Under the pieces are notes generated by a model. That model saw only the letters and a list, made by a program, of their open reading frames with translations. It searched no databases and had not been told where the DNA came from. Both the position numbers and the translations under genes were made by a program. From Fibrobacterales bacterium (GTDB lineage Bacteria; Fibrobacterota; Fibrobacteria; Fibrobacterales; Fibrobacteraceae), in assembly GCA_025997455.1 (NCBI GenBank), contig BNUP01000032.1, forward strand, positions 1 through 19,244: 19,244 nt of DNA, written 5' to 3'. Below, one piece after another: positions 5,226 through 13,741 of the stretch (position 1 is the stretch's first letter; each line of letters begins with the position of its first letter).

Positions 5226-8075
5226 ATGGAAAGTTCCGTTAAAAGTTTGAGAATTGAAGTTGCGAGAATCTTTGCAGAAGGTGAATCACTCTCCGCAACG
5301 GATAAAGCGGCATTGCAAATTTTGGCGGCTTATGACGGAATTTCGTGTGAAGATTTGGACGAAATTACCCGCTCGGTGGAAGTTGATTTCGCAAAAATGC
5401 ACAATATAGTTTTAACGAATTTACTTTCGGGAAAACCAGCAATGTCGTTGATTCAAAAAGTTGCACTTTCGCTCTCAATTGACGATGAATTACTAAAGGC
5501 GATGTTTGCAAAAACCGAAAAGAAACTTCGGCGGGTTGCACAAAATTTGGCTCGCGGGAAAGATGACGATTCCGTGCCGGAAGAATATCGCGGGCTTTTA
5601 ATTTCAAAATTGCAGTTTCAAAAAGAGGATTTGCTCGCTTTAGATGAGGCGTTGCTCGCGGCGGTTCGAGAGGGAAAAAATGATGAGGTTAAAAATTTAA
5701 TTGAAAGGGGAGCGGATGTTTCAATGGTCGTTGAGGGCTGGAGACGAAAATCGCTTTTGCATATTGCGGCGGAAGGTGATTATTTTGAACTTGCGGAAAC
5801 ACTTTTGAGAAACGGTCTTTCTGTAAATTCGCGAGACCACAACAGCAAAACTCCACTTCACATTGCGGCTCGAAAAAATGCGGTGCAAACCGCAGAAGTC
5901 CTCTTGAAATACGGTGCAACTTTGCAGGTGCAAAGCGTGAGTTCAAAAACTCCTCTGCACATTGCGGCAAAAAATAACTGCGTGGAAATGGTTCGCTTGT
6001 TGATAGAACAAGGTGCGGTGTTAGATGTGTTCGATTACAAAAAGAGAAGTCCGCTTACGGTTGCGGTTGAAAGGGGGGCGTTTGTAGTTTTGCAGGAATT
6101 GCTCGCTGCCGGTGCATCTGTTCATTTGCAGAGCGAGGAATTAAAATGGTCGCCGTTGCATTATGCCGCAAAAATCGGAGATGTGAATATTATCGATTTA
6201 CTCTTGCAGAACGAGGCGGATTTAGACCCCTTAGACGAAGACGGAAATACGCCGCTTCATATTGCCGCGAGATTTGGAAAGGAAAAAGCCGTTAAATTTT
6301 TACTCTTAAAAAAAGCATCTGTAAAGAGTAGCGGTAAAAAAGGAATTTCTCCTTTGCACGAGGCTACTGCGGGAAATCATCCCGAAACTATTGAAGCATT
6401 ATTGCCGTCTATAAATATAGACATAAAAGACGATGACGGGAATACTCCCATTCATTATGCGGCGATGTTTTCTGCTGAAAAATCCGCTCCTTTTCTTTTA
6501 TCAAAAGGTGCAAATGCAAATTCCGCTAACGGTTGGGGGCAAACCGCACTACATATCGCGGCAAAAAACAGCAACTTAAAAATTATCGCTTACCTGATAA
6601 AAAACGGCACGGTGTTGGAACAGGCAGATTTGGCAAAGCGAACGCCTCTTCATATTGCCGCAAATTTGGGAGTTTTGGAAACCGTTGTTTTTCTTTTGAA
6701 ATGCGGTGCAAATGTGAATGCCGTTGATATAGTAAAAAATACTCCGCTCCATTATGCCGCATCGGCAAATTTTCCAAAGGTAGCCGAAGAACTTCTTTTG
6801 AAAAACGCGGATATAGATTCTGTAAATACCGATAAATTAACACCGCTCGGCTCCGCACTCGAAAACGATTCGAGAGACACCGCAAAATTACTTTTGTCAA
6901 AAGGAGCAACTTCTTATCCAAATGCACAGGGGCACAGTTTGCTCCACATTGCCGCCATAAAAAATCACGCGGAAATGCTTAAATTTCTTTTGGAAAAAAA
7001 TAAATTTTGCGACATTTTAGATAACGAATTTAATACACCTATAATGCTTGCAATTGTGGGCGGTTCTTTTGATGCATTTTTTGTTTTGTATAAAAACGGT
7101 GCAAATATAAAACAAGTCGGTTCAAACGGAGAATCGCTTTTGCACATTGCGGCAAAGCATAACAGGTTAAACATAGCCGAATGCGTTTTGAACGGAGGAG
7201 TTTCCATAGAAGTTCGTGATAAAAACGGAAAAACTCCTTTGCACATTGCACTTGAAAATAACAACTTTGAAATGCTGCGGTTTTTATCGGCTCGCGGGGC
7301 ACTTTTGAGCGTTACGGACAATGCGGGAAATTCTTTAATGCATTCGGCGGCACATTCAGAAAATACTCTGCTTGCAGAATTTATTTTGCAGAAAGCGCAT
7401 AATGGGAGCGATGTTGCGGATACCACCGCTAAAATTGTCGATGTGAAAAATAAACTCGGCGTAACTCCGCTTATGTTTGCCGCACAATATGACTGCTTAG
7501 AAACCGCTAAACTGCTTTTGGCAAACGGGGCGAGTGTGTCTGTGCGGGACGACCGTTCGGAAATAAAAGTTGATTCTGGTGCAAAACTCGGCGAAAAAAA
7601 CGGCGGAGGCTGGACTCCCATTCACTATGCGGTGGCTTGGAATCGCGGGCGAATTTTGGAATTTTTGCAAACCAAAGGCGTAGATATAAATGAAAAAGAT
7701 TTCGATGATTGGACTCCGCTTTACATTGCGGTTTGGAAAGGTCATTTTGAAATTGTAAAACAATTAGTAACTTTTGATGCAAAAATTGATTTGCAGACGA
7801 GCGGCGGTTGGACTGCACTGCATTGTGCAGCGGCTTGGAATCGCCCTGAAATTGCAGAATTTTTAATCAACAAAGGTGCAGATATAAATGTTCGGGATAA
7901 CGACGACTGGACTCCGCTCTATACCGCGGTTTGGAATAACTCCGTTGAAACGGTAACAATTCTCGTTGAACATCACGCCGATTTAACCGTTAAAGATTCG
8001 GACGGACACACCGCATTAGATGTTGCAAATAAATCGGGAAACAAGAAACTTATAAAGGTATTATCCGCAACATAA
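5226..8075 (+). CDS. Large ankyrin-repeat protein (about 24 repeats)
   Basis: A protein of 949 residues with no signal peptide or membrane segment, so probably cytoplasmic. Residues about 1-140 are a helical domain I do not recognise. From about residue 140 to the end there are some 24 ankyrin repeats of roughly 33 residues, with cores such as TPLHIAA, SPLHYAA and LLLKNGA followed by D-x-x-G-x turns. Repeats near the middle of the C-terminal half carry short insertions. The last full repeats alternate as two-repeat units (GGWT...AWNR, then DDWTPLY...AVW) duplicated 198 bp apart at 7611 and 7809. GAGGAG about 8 nt upstream fixes the start. It lies 4 nt after the envC-like stop, so it is co-translated with the division genes. 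It probably acts as a protein-binding scaffold; its partner is unknown. It has no export signal, which argues against a secreted effector unless a non-Sec route is used. Confidence 0.9.
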   Translation: MESSVKSLRIEVARIFAEGESLSATDKAALQILAAYDGISCEDLDEITRSVEVDFAKMHNIVLTNLLSGKPAMSLIQKVALSLSIDDELLKAMFAKTEKKLRRVAQNLARGKDDDSVPEEYRGLLISKLQFQKEDLLALDEALLAAVREGKNDEVKNLIERGADVSMVVEGWRRKSLLHIAAEGDYFELAETLLRNGLSVNSRDHNSKTPLHIAARKNAVQTAEVLLKYGATLQVQSVSSKTPLHIAAKNNCVEMVRLLIEQGAVLDVFDYKKRSPLTVAVERGAFVVLQELLAAGASVHLQSEELKWSPLHYAAKIGDVNIIDLLLQNEADLDPLDEDGNTPLHIAARFGKEKAVKFLLLKKASVKSSGKKGISPLHEATAGNHPETIEALLPSINIDIKDDDGNTPIHYAAMFSAEKSAPFLLSKGANANSANGWGQTALHIAAKNSNLKIIAYLIKNGTVLEQADLAKRTPLHIAANLGVLETVVFLLKCGANVNAVDIVKNTPLHYAASANFPKVAEELLLKNADIDSVNTDKLTPLGSALENDSRDTAKLLLSKGATSYPNAQGHSLLHIAAIKNHAEMLKFLLEKNKFCDILDNEFNTPIMLAIVGGSFDAFFVLYKNGANIKQVGSNGESLLHIAAKHNRLNIAECVLNGGVSIEVRDKNGKTPLHIALENNNFEMLRFLSARGALLSVTDNAGNSLMHSAAHSENTLLAEFILQKAHNGSDVADTTAKIVDVKNKLGVTPLMFAAQYDCLETAKLLLANGASVSVRDDRSEIKVDSGAKLGEKNGGGWTPIHYAVAWNRGRILEFLQTKGVDINEKDFDDWTPLYIAVWKGHFEIVKQLVTFDAKIDLQTSGGWTALHCAAAWNRPEIAEFLINKGADINVRDNDDWTPLYTAVWNNSVETVTILVEHHADLTVKDSDGHTALDVANKSGNKKLIKVLSAT

Positions 8076-8101
8076 GACAACCTAAAACAAAAGTAAAAAA
8101 C

Positions 8102-11100
8102 TCAAACGCTCACCTTCGGGCTGTGCCTGTGGTATTCCTGCAAACTGCACACATCGGTAACCTGCAATCTTTTCAAGTTCTCCAAACCTTCAACCGCGTG
8201 CCGCAAACCGTGCAGAGTGGTGGTTATGGGTATTCCGTGCATAAGGCAGTTTGTGCGAATTTTCATCTCATCGCTTGCGGGCGCCTCACCTTTGCTCGGA
8301 GTATTCACTATCCAAGCCAAATGACCTTCCTCAAGCAAATCAATTGCATTGGGGCGACCTTCCGCAACCTTAAAAACAGCGTTTGTGTAAATGCCGTTAT
8401 CCCGCATTATGCTGCTCGTTCCGCAGGTGCAAAATAAATTAAAGCCCAAATCCACCAACCGTTTTGCAAGGGTAATAGCCGCAGACTGATCCTCTGGTCG
8501 CAAACTCAAAAAAAGATTTCCTTCGCTCGGCAAACGGTTTCCGGATGCAATTTGACTTTTCAAATAAGCCATACTCGAAGTGGAATCAATGCCCATAACT
8601 TCACCCGTGCTTTTCATTTCGGGACTTAAAATTATATCTACTCCGGGGAACCTCGCAAAGGGAAAAACCGCCTCTTTTACCGAATAATGCTCCGGTATAA
8701 ATTCCTCTGTCCAGCCTATTTCCTTTAACTTTTTCCCTGCCATACAAAGCGATGCAATTTTCGCAAGCGGAATGCCTATAGCCTTGCTCACAAACGGCAC
8801 CGTTCGCGATGCACGGGGATTCACTTCCAAAACATAAACCGCCTGATTTTGAACGGCGTATTGCACATTCATAAGTCCGCAAACCTTCAACTCTTTTGCC
8901 ATCGCTTTTGTGTGCTCGCGAATTAAATTTTGTATATGCTTTGAAAGAGTCGGCGGAGGAATTGTGCAGGCACTGTCTCCCGAATGAATGCCAGCGAGTT
9001 CCACATGTTCCATTATGCCGCCTATAACCTGAATTTCGCCATCCGAAACACAATCGACATCTACTTCAATGGCGTTTTCCAAAAATCTGTCTATTAAAAC
9101 GGCACGACCTTCCGAAACTTCCATCGCTTTTGCCATATATTCTCGAACGCCTACTTTATCATAAACTATCACCATAGCCCGTCCGCCAAGCACAAATGAA
9201 GGGCGCATCAAAATGGGGTAGCCTATTTGCTCTGCAATTTTCTCTGCCTCTTTTGCAGTTTTTGCAAGACCGCTCGGCGTTTGCAGAATTTTAAGTTTTT
9301 TTAACATATCAGAGAATAATTCTCTGTCTTCGGCAACGGCAATACTTTCGGGACTTGTGCCTATTATATTCACTCCGTTTGCTTTTAATCTCTCCGCCAA
9401 ATTCAGCGGAGTTTGCCCGCCGAACTGCACAATTGCACCATAACATTCCTCGCGCTCATACACTTCCAAAACATCTTCTAGCGTGAGCGGTTCAAAATAT
9501 AATTTGTCGCTTGTGTCGTAATCGGTTGAGACGGTTTCGGGGTTTGAGTTTAGCATTATGGTTTCAAAGCCCGCTTTTCTGAGTGCAAACGATGCGTGAA
9601 CACAGCAATAATCGAACTCAATTCCCTGACCAATGCGGTTTGGTCCGCCTCCCAAAATCAATATTTTCTTTTTTTGCGGTTCATAAGATTCTTCAAAAGA
9701 AGGAGAAAACGGTTCCAATTCATTTTCTGTTACGGTCATTGCGCCAAAGGAATATGAGGAGTAAAGGTAAGGCGTAAATGCCTTAAATTCCGCCGCACAG
9801 GTATCCACAACATGGAATGAGGGACGGAGGAACAATATTTTTCGCGCAGTGCGAATGGTGTCCTCTTCGGTATTCAAAATCCACGCGATTTGCTTATCGG
9901 AAAATCCGAATTCTTTTGCTTGGGCGAACAAAAGCGGGTCGCTTAACAGACCCTTCACAGAGCCTGCGGAGCGAATTTCACCTTCAAAATCTATGAGTTC
10001 TTGGAACTGCCTCAAAAACCAACGGTCTATTTTGGTGAGTTCATAAACCCGTTCAACACCAAAGCCGCGAGACAAAGCCTCACGCACCATAAATATGCGG
10101 TTTGCACTTCCAATACCAACTAAGTGTGATAATTCCTCATCACCCAAATCAGTGTAAAAACCATCTTTTGAATCTGCTCCAAAACCTGCTCTGCCCGTTT
10201 CGAGCGACCTCAACGCCTTTTGAAAACTCTGCTTAAATGTGCGACCTATCGCCATAGCCTCGCCTACAGACTTCATTTGCGTTCCCAATCTATCGTCCGT
10301 TCCTGAAAATTTTTCAAATGCAAATCTCGGAACTTTTGTGACTATATAATCGATGGACGGCTCAAAACTCGCCTTCGTTTGCTTTGTAATATCGTTATCT
10401 ATTTCGTCTAGCGTGTAACCCACAGCCAACTTTGCCGCAATTTTTGCAATGGGAAAACCCGTTGCCTTAGATGCAAGTGCAGACGATCGTGACACGCGCG
10501 GATTCATTTCAATAACCGTTAAACGACCGTCATTTGGGTTAATTGCAAATTGCACATTAGAGCCTCCGGTGCTAACTCCTATCTCGCGCATAACCGCAAT
10601 TCCCGCATCCCGCAACTTCTGATATTCTTTGTCTGTGAGCGTGAGTGCAGGTGCAACGGTTATGGAATCGCCCGTGTGAATTCCCATAGGGTCTATGTTT
10701 TCAATGGAACACACAATAACGCAATTATCCTTTACATCGCGCATTATTTCGAGTTCGTATTCCTTCCAACCCTCTATCGATTCCTCGATTAAAAGTTCGT
10801 GAGTTGGAGAGTAGTAGAGTCCCCGTTCGCAAATCTCCTTAAACTCCGCATCGTTATGCGCAATGCCGCCGCCCGTGCCGCCCATAGTGAAACCGGGACG
10901 GATGACTATCGGGTATTCGCCGAGCATCTCTTTAATTCTGAGTGCCTCCTCAAAGGAATGTGCGGTATCGCTCCTCGGCATACTAAGCCCTATGGATTGC
11001 ATCGCCTCCTTGAACAAGCCTCTATCCTCGGCTTTTTGAATTACCTTTGGGGTTGCTCCTATCATCTCAACGCCGTAGTGCTCCAAAACACCTGCCTCTG

Positions 11101-11407
11101 CCAACTCCATAGCCAAGTTGAGAGCGGTTTGCCCGCCGAGTGTCGGCAAGAGTGCATCTGGTCTCTCCCGCCTTATTATTTCGGTGAGTGCGCTTTTGGT
11201 GAGCGGTTCAATGTAGGTTCTGTCTGCGAAGTCCGGGTCGGTCATTATGGTTGCCGGGTTGGAATTCACAAGCACTAATTCGTAGCCCTCAGCCTTAAGC
11301 GATTTGCACGCCTGCACGCCCGAATAATCAAATTCGCACGCCTGACCAATTACAATGGGACCCGAACCTATTAAAAGAATTTTCCGTATATCGTTGCGTT
11401 TTGGCAT
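8102..11407 (-). CDS. carB: Carbamoyl-phosphate synthase large subunit
   Basis: Makes carbamoyl phosphate from bicarbonate, two ATP and ammonia delivered by the glutaminase subunit CarA, feeding pyrimidine and arginine synthesis. From the ATG at 11407 the protein has 1101 residues, close to E. coli CarB. Two homologous ATP-grasp halves are clear. The first contains SGPIVIGQACEFDYSG, FTMGGTGGG and EMNPRVSRSSALASKATG. The second contains GGGPNRIGQGIEFDYCCVHA, FVLGGRAMVIVYD and EVNPRASRTVPFVSKA. The C-terminal MGS-like allosteric domain closes the protein. MPKRNDIRKILLIGSGPI matches the usual CarB N-terminus, so the in-frame GTG 30 nt upstream (11437) is not preferred. Neither start has a purine-rich ribosome-binding site. 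It is convergent with the ankyrin gene (26 bp apart) and divergent from tkt. carA is not in the window. Confidence 0.97.
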   Translation of the reverse strand: MPKRNDIRKILLIGSGPIVIGQACEFDYSGVQACKSLKAEGYELVLVNSNPATIMTDPDFADRTYIEPLTKSALTEIIRRERPDALLPTLGGQTALNLAMELAEAGVLEHYGVEMIGATPKVIQKAEDRGLFKEAMQSIGLSMPRSDTAHSFEEALRIKEMLGEYPIVIRPGFTMGGTGGGIAHNDAEFKEICERGLYYSPTHELLIEESIEGWKEYELEIMRDVKDNCVIVCSIENIDPMGIHTGDSITVAPALTLTDKEYQKLRDAGIAVMREIGVSTGGSNVQFAINPNDGRLTVIEMNPRVSRSSALASKATGFPIAKIAAKLAVGYTLDEIDNDITKQTKASFEPSIDYIVTKVPRFAFEKFSGTDDRLGTQMKSVGEAMAIGRTFKQSFQKALRSLETGRAGFGADSKDGFYTDLGDEELSHLVGIGSANRIFMVREALSRGFGVERVYELTKIDRWFLRQFQELIDFEGEIRSAGSVKGLLSDPLLFAQAKEFGFSDKQIAWILNTEEDTIRTARKILFLRPSFHVVDTCAAEFKAFTPYLYSSYSFGAMTVTENELEPFSPSFEESYEPQKKKILILGGGPNRIGQGIEFDYCCVHASFALRKAGFETIMLNSNPETVSTDYDTSDKLYFEPLTLEDVLEVYEREECYGAIVQFGGQTPLNLAERLKANGVNIIGTSPESIAVAEDRELFSDMLKKLKILQTPSGLAKTAKEAEKIAEQIGYPILMRPSFVLGGRAMVIVYDKVGVREYMAKAMEVSEGRAVLIDRFLENAIEVDVDCVSDGEIQVIGGIMEHVELAGIHSGDSACTIPPPTLSKHIQNLIREHTKAMAKELKVCGLMNVQYAVQNQAVYVLEVNPRASRTVPFVSKAIGIPLAKIASLCMAGKKLKEIGWTEEFIPEHYSVKEAVFPFARFPGVDIILSPEMKSTGEVMGIDSTSSMAYLKSQIASGNRLPSEGNLFLSLRPEDQSAAITLAKRLVDLGFNLFCTCGTSSIMRDNGIYTNAVFKVAEGRPNAIDLLEEGHLAWIVNTPSKGEAPASDEMKIRTNCLMHGIPITTTLHGLRHAVEGLENLKRLQVTDVCSLQEYHRHSPKVSV

Positions 11408-11449
11408 ATTGTAAGGGGGAAGGTAGTTATTTTTCACTTGGCAGTGCAG

Positions 11450-11630
11450 GGTGGCGTGTAGGGTGTGGCGTGTAGGGTGTGGGGAAGGGAGAAGGGAATT
11501 GTAGGGGTGTGGTTTTTAACCCGCCCAAAGTGAGGAAGAAGGAAATTTCGGCGGTGCAAGGGTTGAAAGTGAAAAGTTATTATTCTCCACTTTCAACTTT
11601 ACTCTTTACTCTTTACTCGTTCAACTTTTA
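11450..11630 (+). repeat. Heptanucleotide-period intergenic array, copy 1 (carB/tkt divergent region)
   Basis: Left part: heptamers TGTAGGG, TGTGGCG, TGTAGGG, TGTGGGG in register (about 11459-11483), G-rich on the plus strand. A short less regular stretch follows. Then come TTGAAAG, TGAAAAG and, after a turn, pyrimidine heptamers CTTTCAA, CTTTACT (three times) and CGTTCAA. GTTGAAAGTG and CACTTTCAAC form a 10-bp inverted repeat around the turn. No gene is seen here. A related array lies at 17800-17968. Confidence 0.75.
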
Positions 11631-11654
11631 ATACCGCAGAAAAATTTCTATATT
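11626..11654 (+). promoter_or_regulatory. Possible promoter for transketolase
   Basis: TATATT at 11649-11654 sits in the context TTTCTATATTT, the same as the strong tRNA promoter. A weak -35, TTTTAA, lies 17 nt upstream (11626-11631) at the edge of the heptamer array. The predicted start of transcription is about 10 nt before the GAGG ribosome-binding site. The -35 match is poor, so this is tentative. Confidence 0.4.
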
Positions 11655-11680
11655 TTAACCCTACTTTGTGAGGTTATGTT

Positions 11681-13714
11681 TTGCAGAATGCGAAAATTAG
11701 CAGTGCGGCGGACAATGCGAGAATTTTGTCGGCGGCAATGGTGCAAAAAGCGAAATCGGGGCATCCCGGCGGTGCAATGGGTGCGGCAGATTTTTTTGCC
11801 GTGCTGTGGGCTGAATTTTTAAGGTTTAACCCAAAAAATTCGCACTGGTGCACAAGGGACAGATTTTTTATGGATCCCGGACACATGTCTCCGGTATTCT
11901 ATTCCGCACTGTGTTTTGCAAATTTTTTAACGCTTGAAGATTTAAAAAACTTTAGGCAACTCGGTAGCCGCACTCCGGGACATCCGGATTTGGAAATTGA
12001 ATGCGGCATAGAGAACACTTCGGGACCTCTCGGTTTGGGGCACGCACTTGCACTCGGCTCGGCTATTGCGGAGCGAATAGTTGTAAATCGTTTCGGGAAA
12101 TTGTTTGAACACAAGACAATAGGCTTTTTATCCGACGGCACAATTCAAGAGGAAATAGCCTACGGAGTCGGCAGAATTGCAGGTCATTTGAAGTTATCGA
12201 ATTTGATTTTTTACTTCGATTCAAATAAAATTCAATTGTCAAGTGAAACAAAAGTAGTTTTGAGCCACAGCATTTCCGCACAATATGAGGCGTGGGGTTG
12301 GCGTGTTTATAGCATTGATGCTCACGATGTTGAACAATTGCGAACAACACTTGCCGCGGCATACAGCGAAACGGAAAAACCCGTTTTGATTATCGGTAAT
12401 TCCGTAATGGGAAAGGGTATTCGCACCGCAGAAAATGCATCTTTTGAAAATCAGGTTTCAACGCACGGACAACCTATAGATGCGGCAGGAGCCTCCACCG
12501 CACAAACGATTACCGCTTTGGGCGGCGATAGTTCAAACCCGTTTGTAATTCGCGAAGAAGTGCGGGATTTGTTCAATTCCCGTCTTGAAGATTTGCAAAA
12601 AGAGGCAGATGCATGGATAGGGCGATTTGAAAATTGGAAAAAAACTTACCCTGAACTTGCGGAAGAACATCGCAAATGGCATAACAACAAAACGCCGAAA
12701 TTGGATTTATCGGCGGTTCCTCAAAAGCAGGGTGTTGCAACGCGCGTAAATTCGGGAGCGATTTTGGAGTATCTTGCAGAGAACCAAAAAAATATGGTTT
12801 GTTCCTCGGCAGATTTATCTAACAGCGACAACACGCAGAGTTTTTTGAATAAGGTCGGTATTTTGAAACCGGGTGATTTTAGCGGTGCATTTTTGCAGGC
12901 AGGAGTTTCGGAACTCACTATGGGTGCGGTTTCGTGCGGCGTTGCTCTACACGGCGAATTAATTTCATCTTGTGCGACATTCTTTGTTTTTAGCGATTAT
13001 ATGAAACCTGTTATGCGCCTCGCCTCGCTTATGGGTTTGCCGGTGAAGTTCATTTTTACGCACGATTCTTTTAGGGTTGGCGAGGACGGTCCTACGCACG
13101 AGCCTATAGAACAGGAACAACAGGTTCGCCTTTTGGAGAATTTAACTTTGCCGAGCGGAAAGCCTGCAATGTTGGTTTTGCGCCCTGCCGATGCAGCAGA
13201 AACAACGCTCGCTTGGGAATTGGCAATGGCAAACGGTGATAGTCCCACAACGCTGATACTCTCAAGGCAGGCGATGCCGGCACTTGAAAATTCGGTGCAA
13301 AAAGTATTTGCCGCAGGTTATATTGTTCAAGACGGTAAAGATTTGAATTTTGTCGCTAACGGTTCGGATGTGTATTTGTGTTGTCAAGCGGCGGAAATTT
13401 TACGAAAAGAAGGTCTTTCGGTGCGTGTGATCAGCGTTATGAGTCCACGGTTATTTGCCGATTTATCTTTGAATGAGCAAGAGGCGTTAATTCCAAGATG
13501 GGCACCTGCCTTTGCGGTATCGAGCGGTTTGCCGAGTGTTTTTGAACCCGTGGTAGGGCGACTTGGCAATTCGTGGGGTCTTTCGCAATTCGGCAAGTCT
13601 GCACCATTTACGGTTCTTGAAAAGGAATTCGGCTACACGCCAGACGCTGTGGCTGCAAAAGCAAAAGCGTATCTAAAAGAGTATGCTAAAATGCGAAATG
13701 ATTTGAGAGAATAA
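11681..13714 (+). CDS. tkt: Transketolase
   Basis: Thiamine-diphosphate enzyme that moves two-carbon ketol units between sugar phosphates in the non-oxidative pentose phosphate pathway; cytoplasmic dimer. 677 residues, full length. Visible motifs: SGHPGGAMGAADF (26-39), DRFFMDPGHMSP (60-71), SGPLGLGHA (114-122), the cofactor motif beginning SDGTIQEE (151-158) and running to DSNKIQ (180-185), the conserved AGVSELTMG in the pyrimidine domain, and THDSFRVGEDGPTHEP. The usual GDG of the thiamine-diphosphate motif reads SDG; from memory this matches Bacteroidota-type transketolases, so it is probably a subfamily trait and not a defect. The start is TTG, with GAGG about 7 nt upstream; the ATG a few bases earlier is out of frame. 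It is divergent from carB. Confidence 0.95.
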   Translation: MQNAKISSAADNARILSAAMVQKAKSGHPGGAMGAADFFAVLWAEFLRFNPKNSHWCTRDRFFMDPGHMSPVFYSALCFANFLTLEDLKNFRQLGSRTPGHPDLEIECGIENTSGPLGLGHALALGSAIAERIVVNRFGKLFEHKTIGFLSDGTIQEEIAYGVGRIAGHLKLSNLIFYFDSNKIQLSSETKVVLSHSISAQYEAWGWRVYSIDAHDVEQLRTTLAAAYSETEKPVLIIGNSVMGKGIRTAENASFENQVSTHGQPIDAAGASTAQTITALGGDSSNPFVIREEVRDLFNSRLEDLQKEADAWIGRFENWKKTYPELAEEHRKWHNNKTPKLDLSAVPQKQGVATRVNSGAILEYLAENQKNMVCSSADLSNSDNTQSFLNKVGILKPGDFSGAFLQAGVSELTMGAVSCGVALHGELISSCATFFVFSDYMKPVMRLASLMGLPVKFIFTHDSFRVGEDGPTHEPIEQEQQVRLLENLTLPSGKPAMLVLRPADAAETTLAWELAMANGDSPTTLILSRQAMPALENSVQKVFAAGYIVQDGKDLNFVANGSDVYLCCQAAEILRKEGLSVRVISVMSPRLFADLSLNEQEALIPRWAPAFAVSSGLPSVFEPVVGRLGNSWGLSQFGKSAPFTVLEKEFGYTPDAVAAKAKAYLKEYAKMRNDLRE

Positions 13715-13741
13715 TGAATTGATTTGTATAAAAATAAGATT

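Noticed and set aside
6965..7621. 218-residue minus-strand ORF inside the ankyrin gene
   Set aside because: It is the antisense shadow of a repeat-rich gene with steady coding pattern on the plus strand; the translation is rich in Ser, Phe and Cys with no domain or ribosome-binding site.
8076..8101. Bidirectional terminator between ank and carB
   Set aside because: Only 26 bp of A-rich sequence with no inverted repeat.
10799..11278. 159-residue plus-strand ORF opposite carB
   Set aside because: It lies entirely over highly conserved carB coding sequence on the other strand and shows no recognisable motif.
11770..12240. Transketolase suspected inactive because GDG reads SDG
   Set aside because: All other cofactor and catalytic motifs are intact, and from memory Bacteroidota-type transketolases share SDG, so it is probably a lineage variant.
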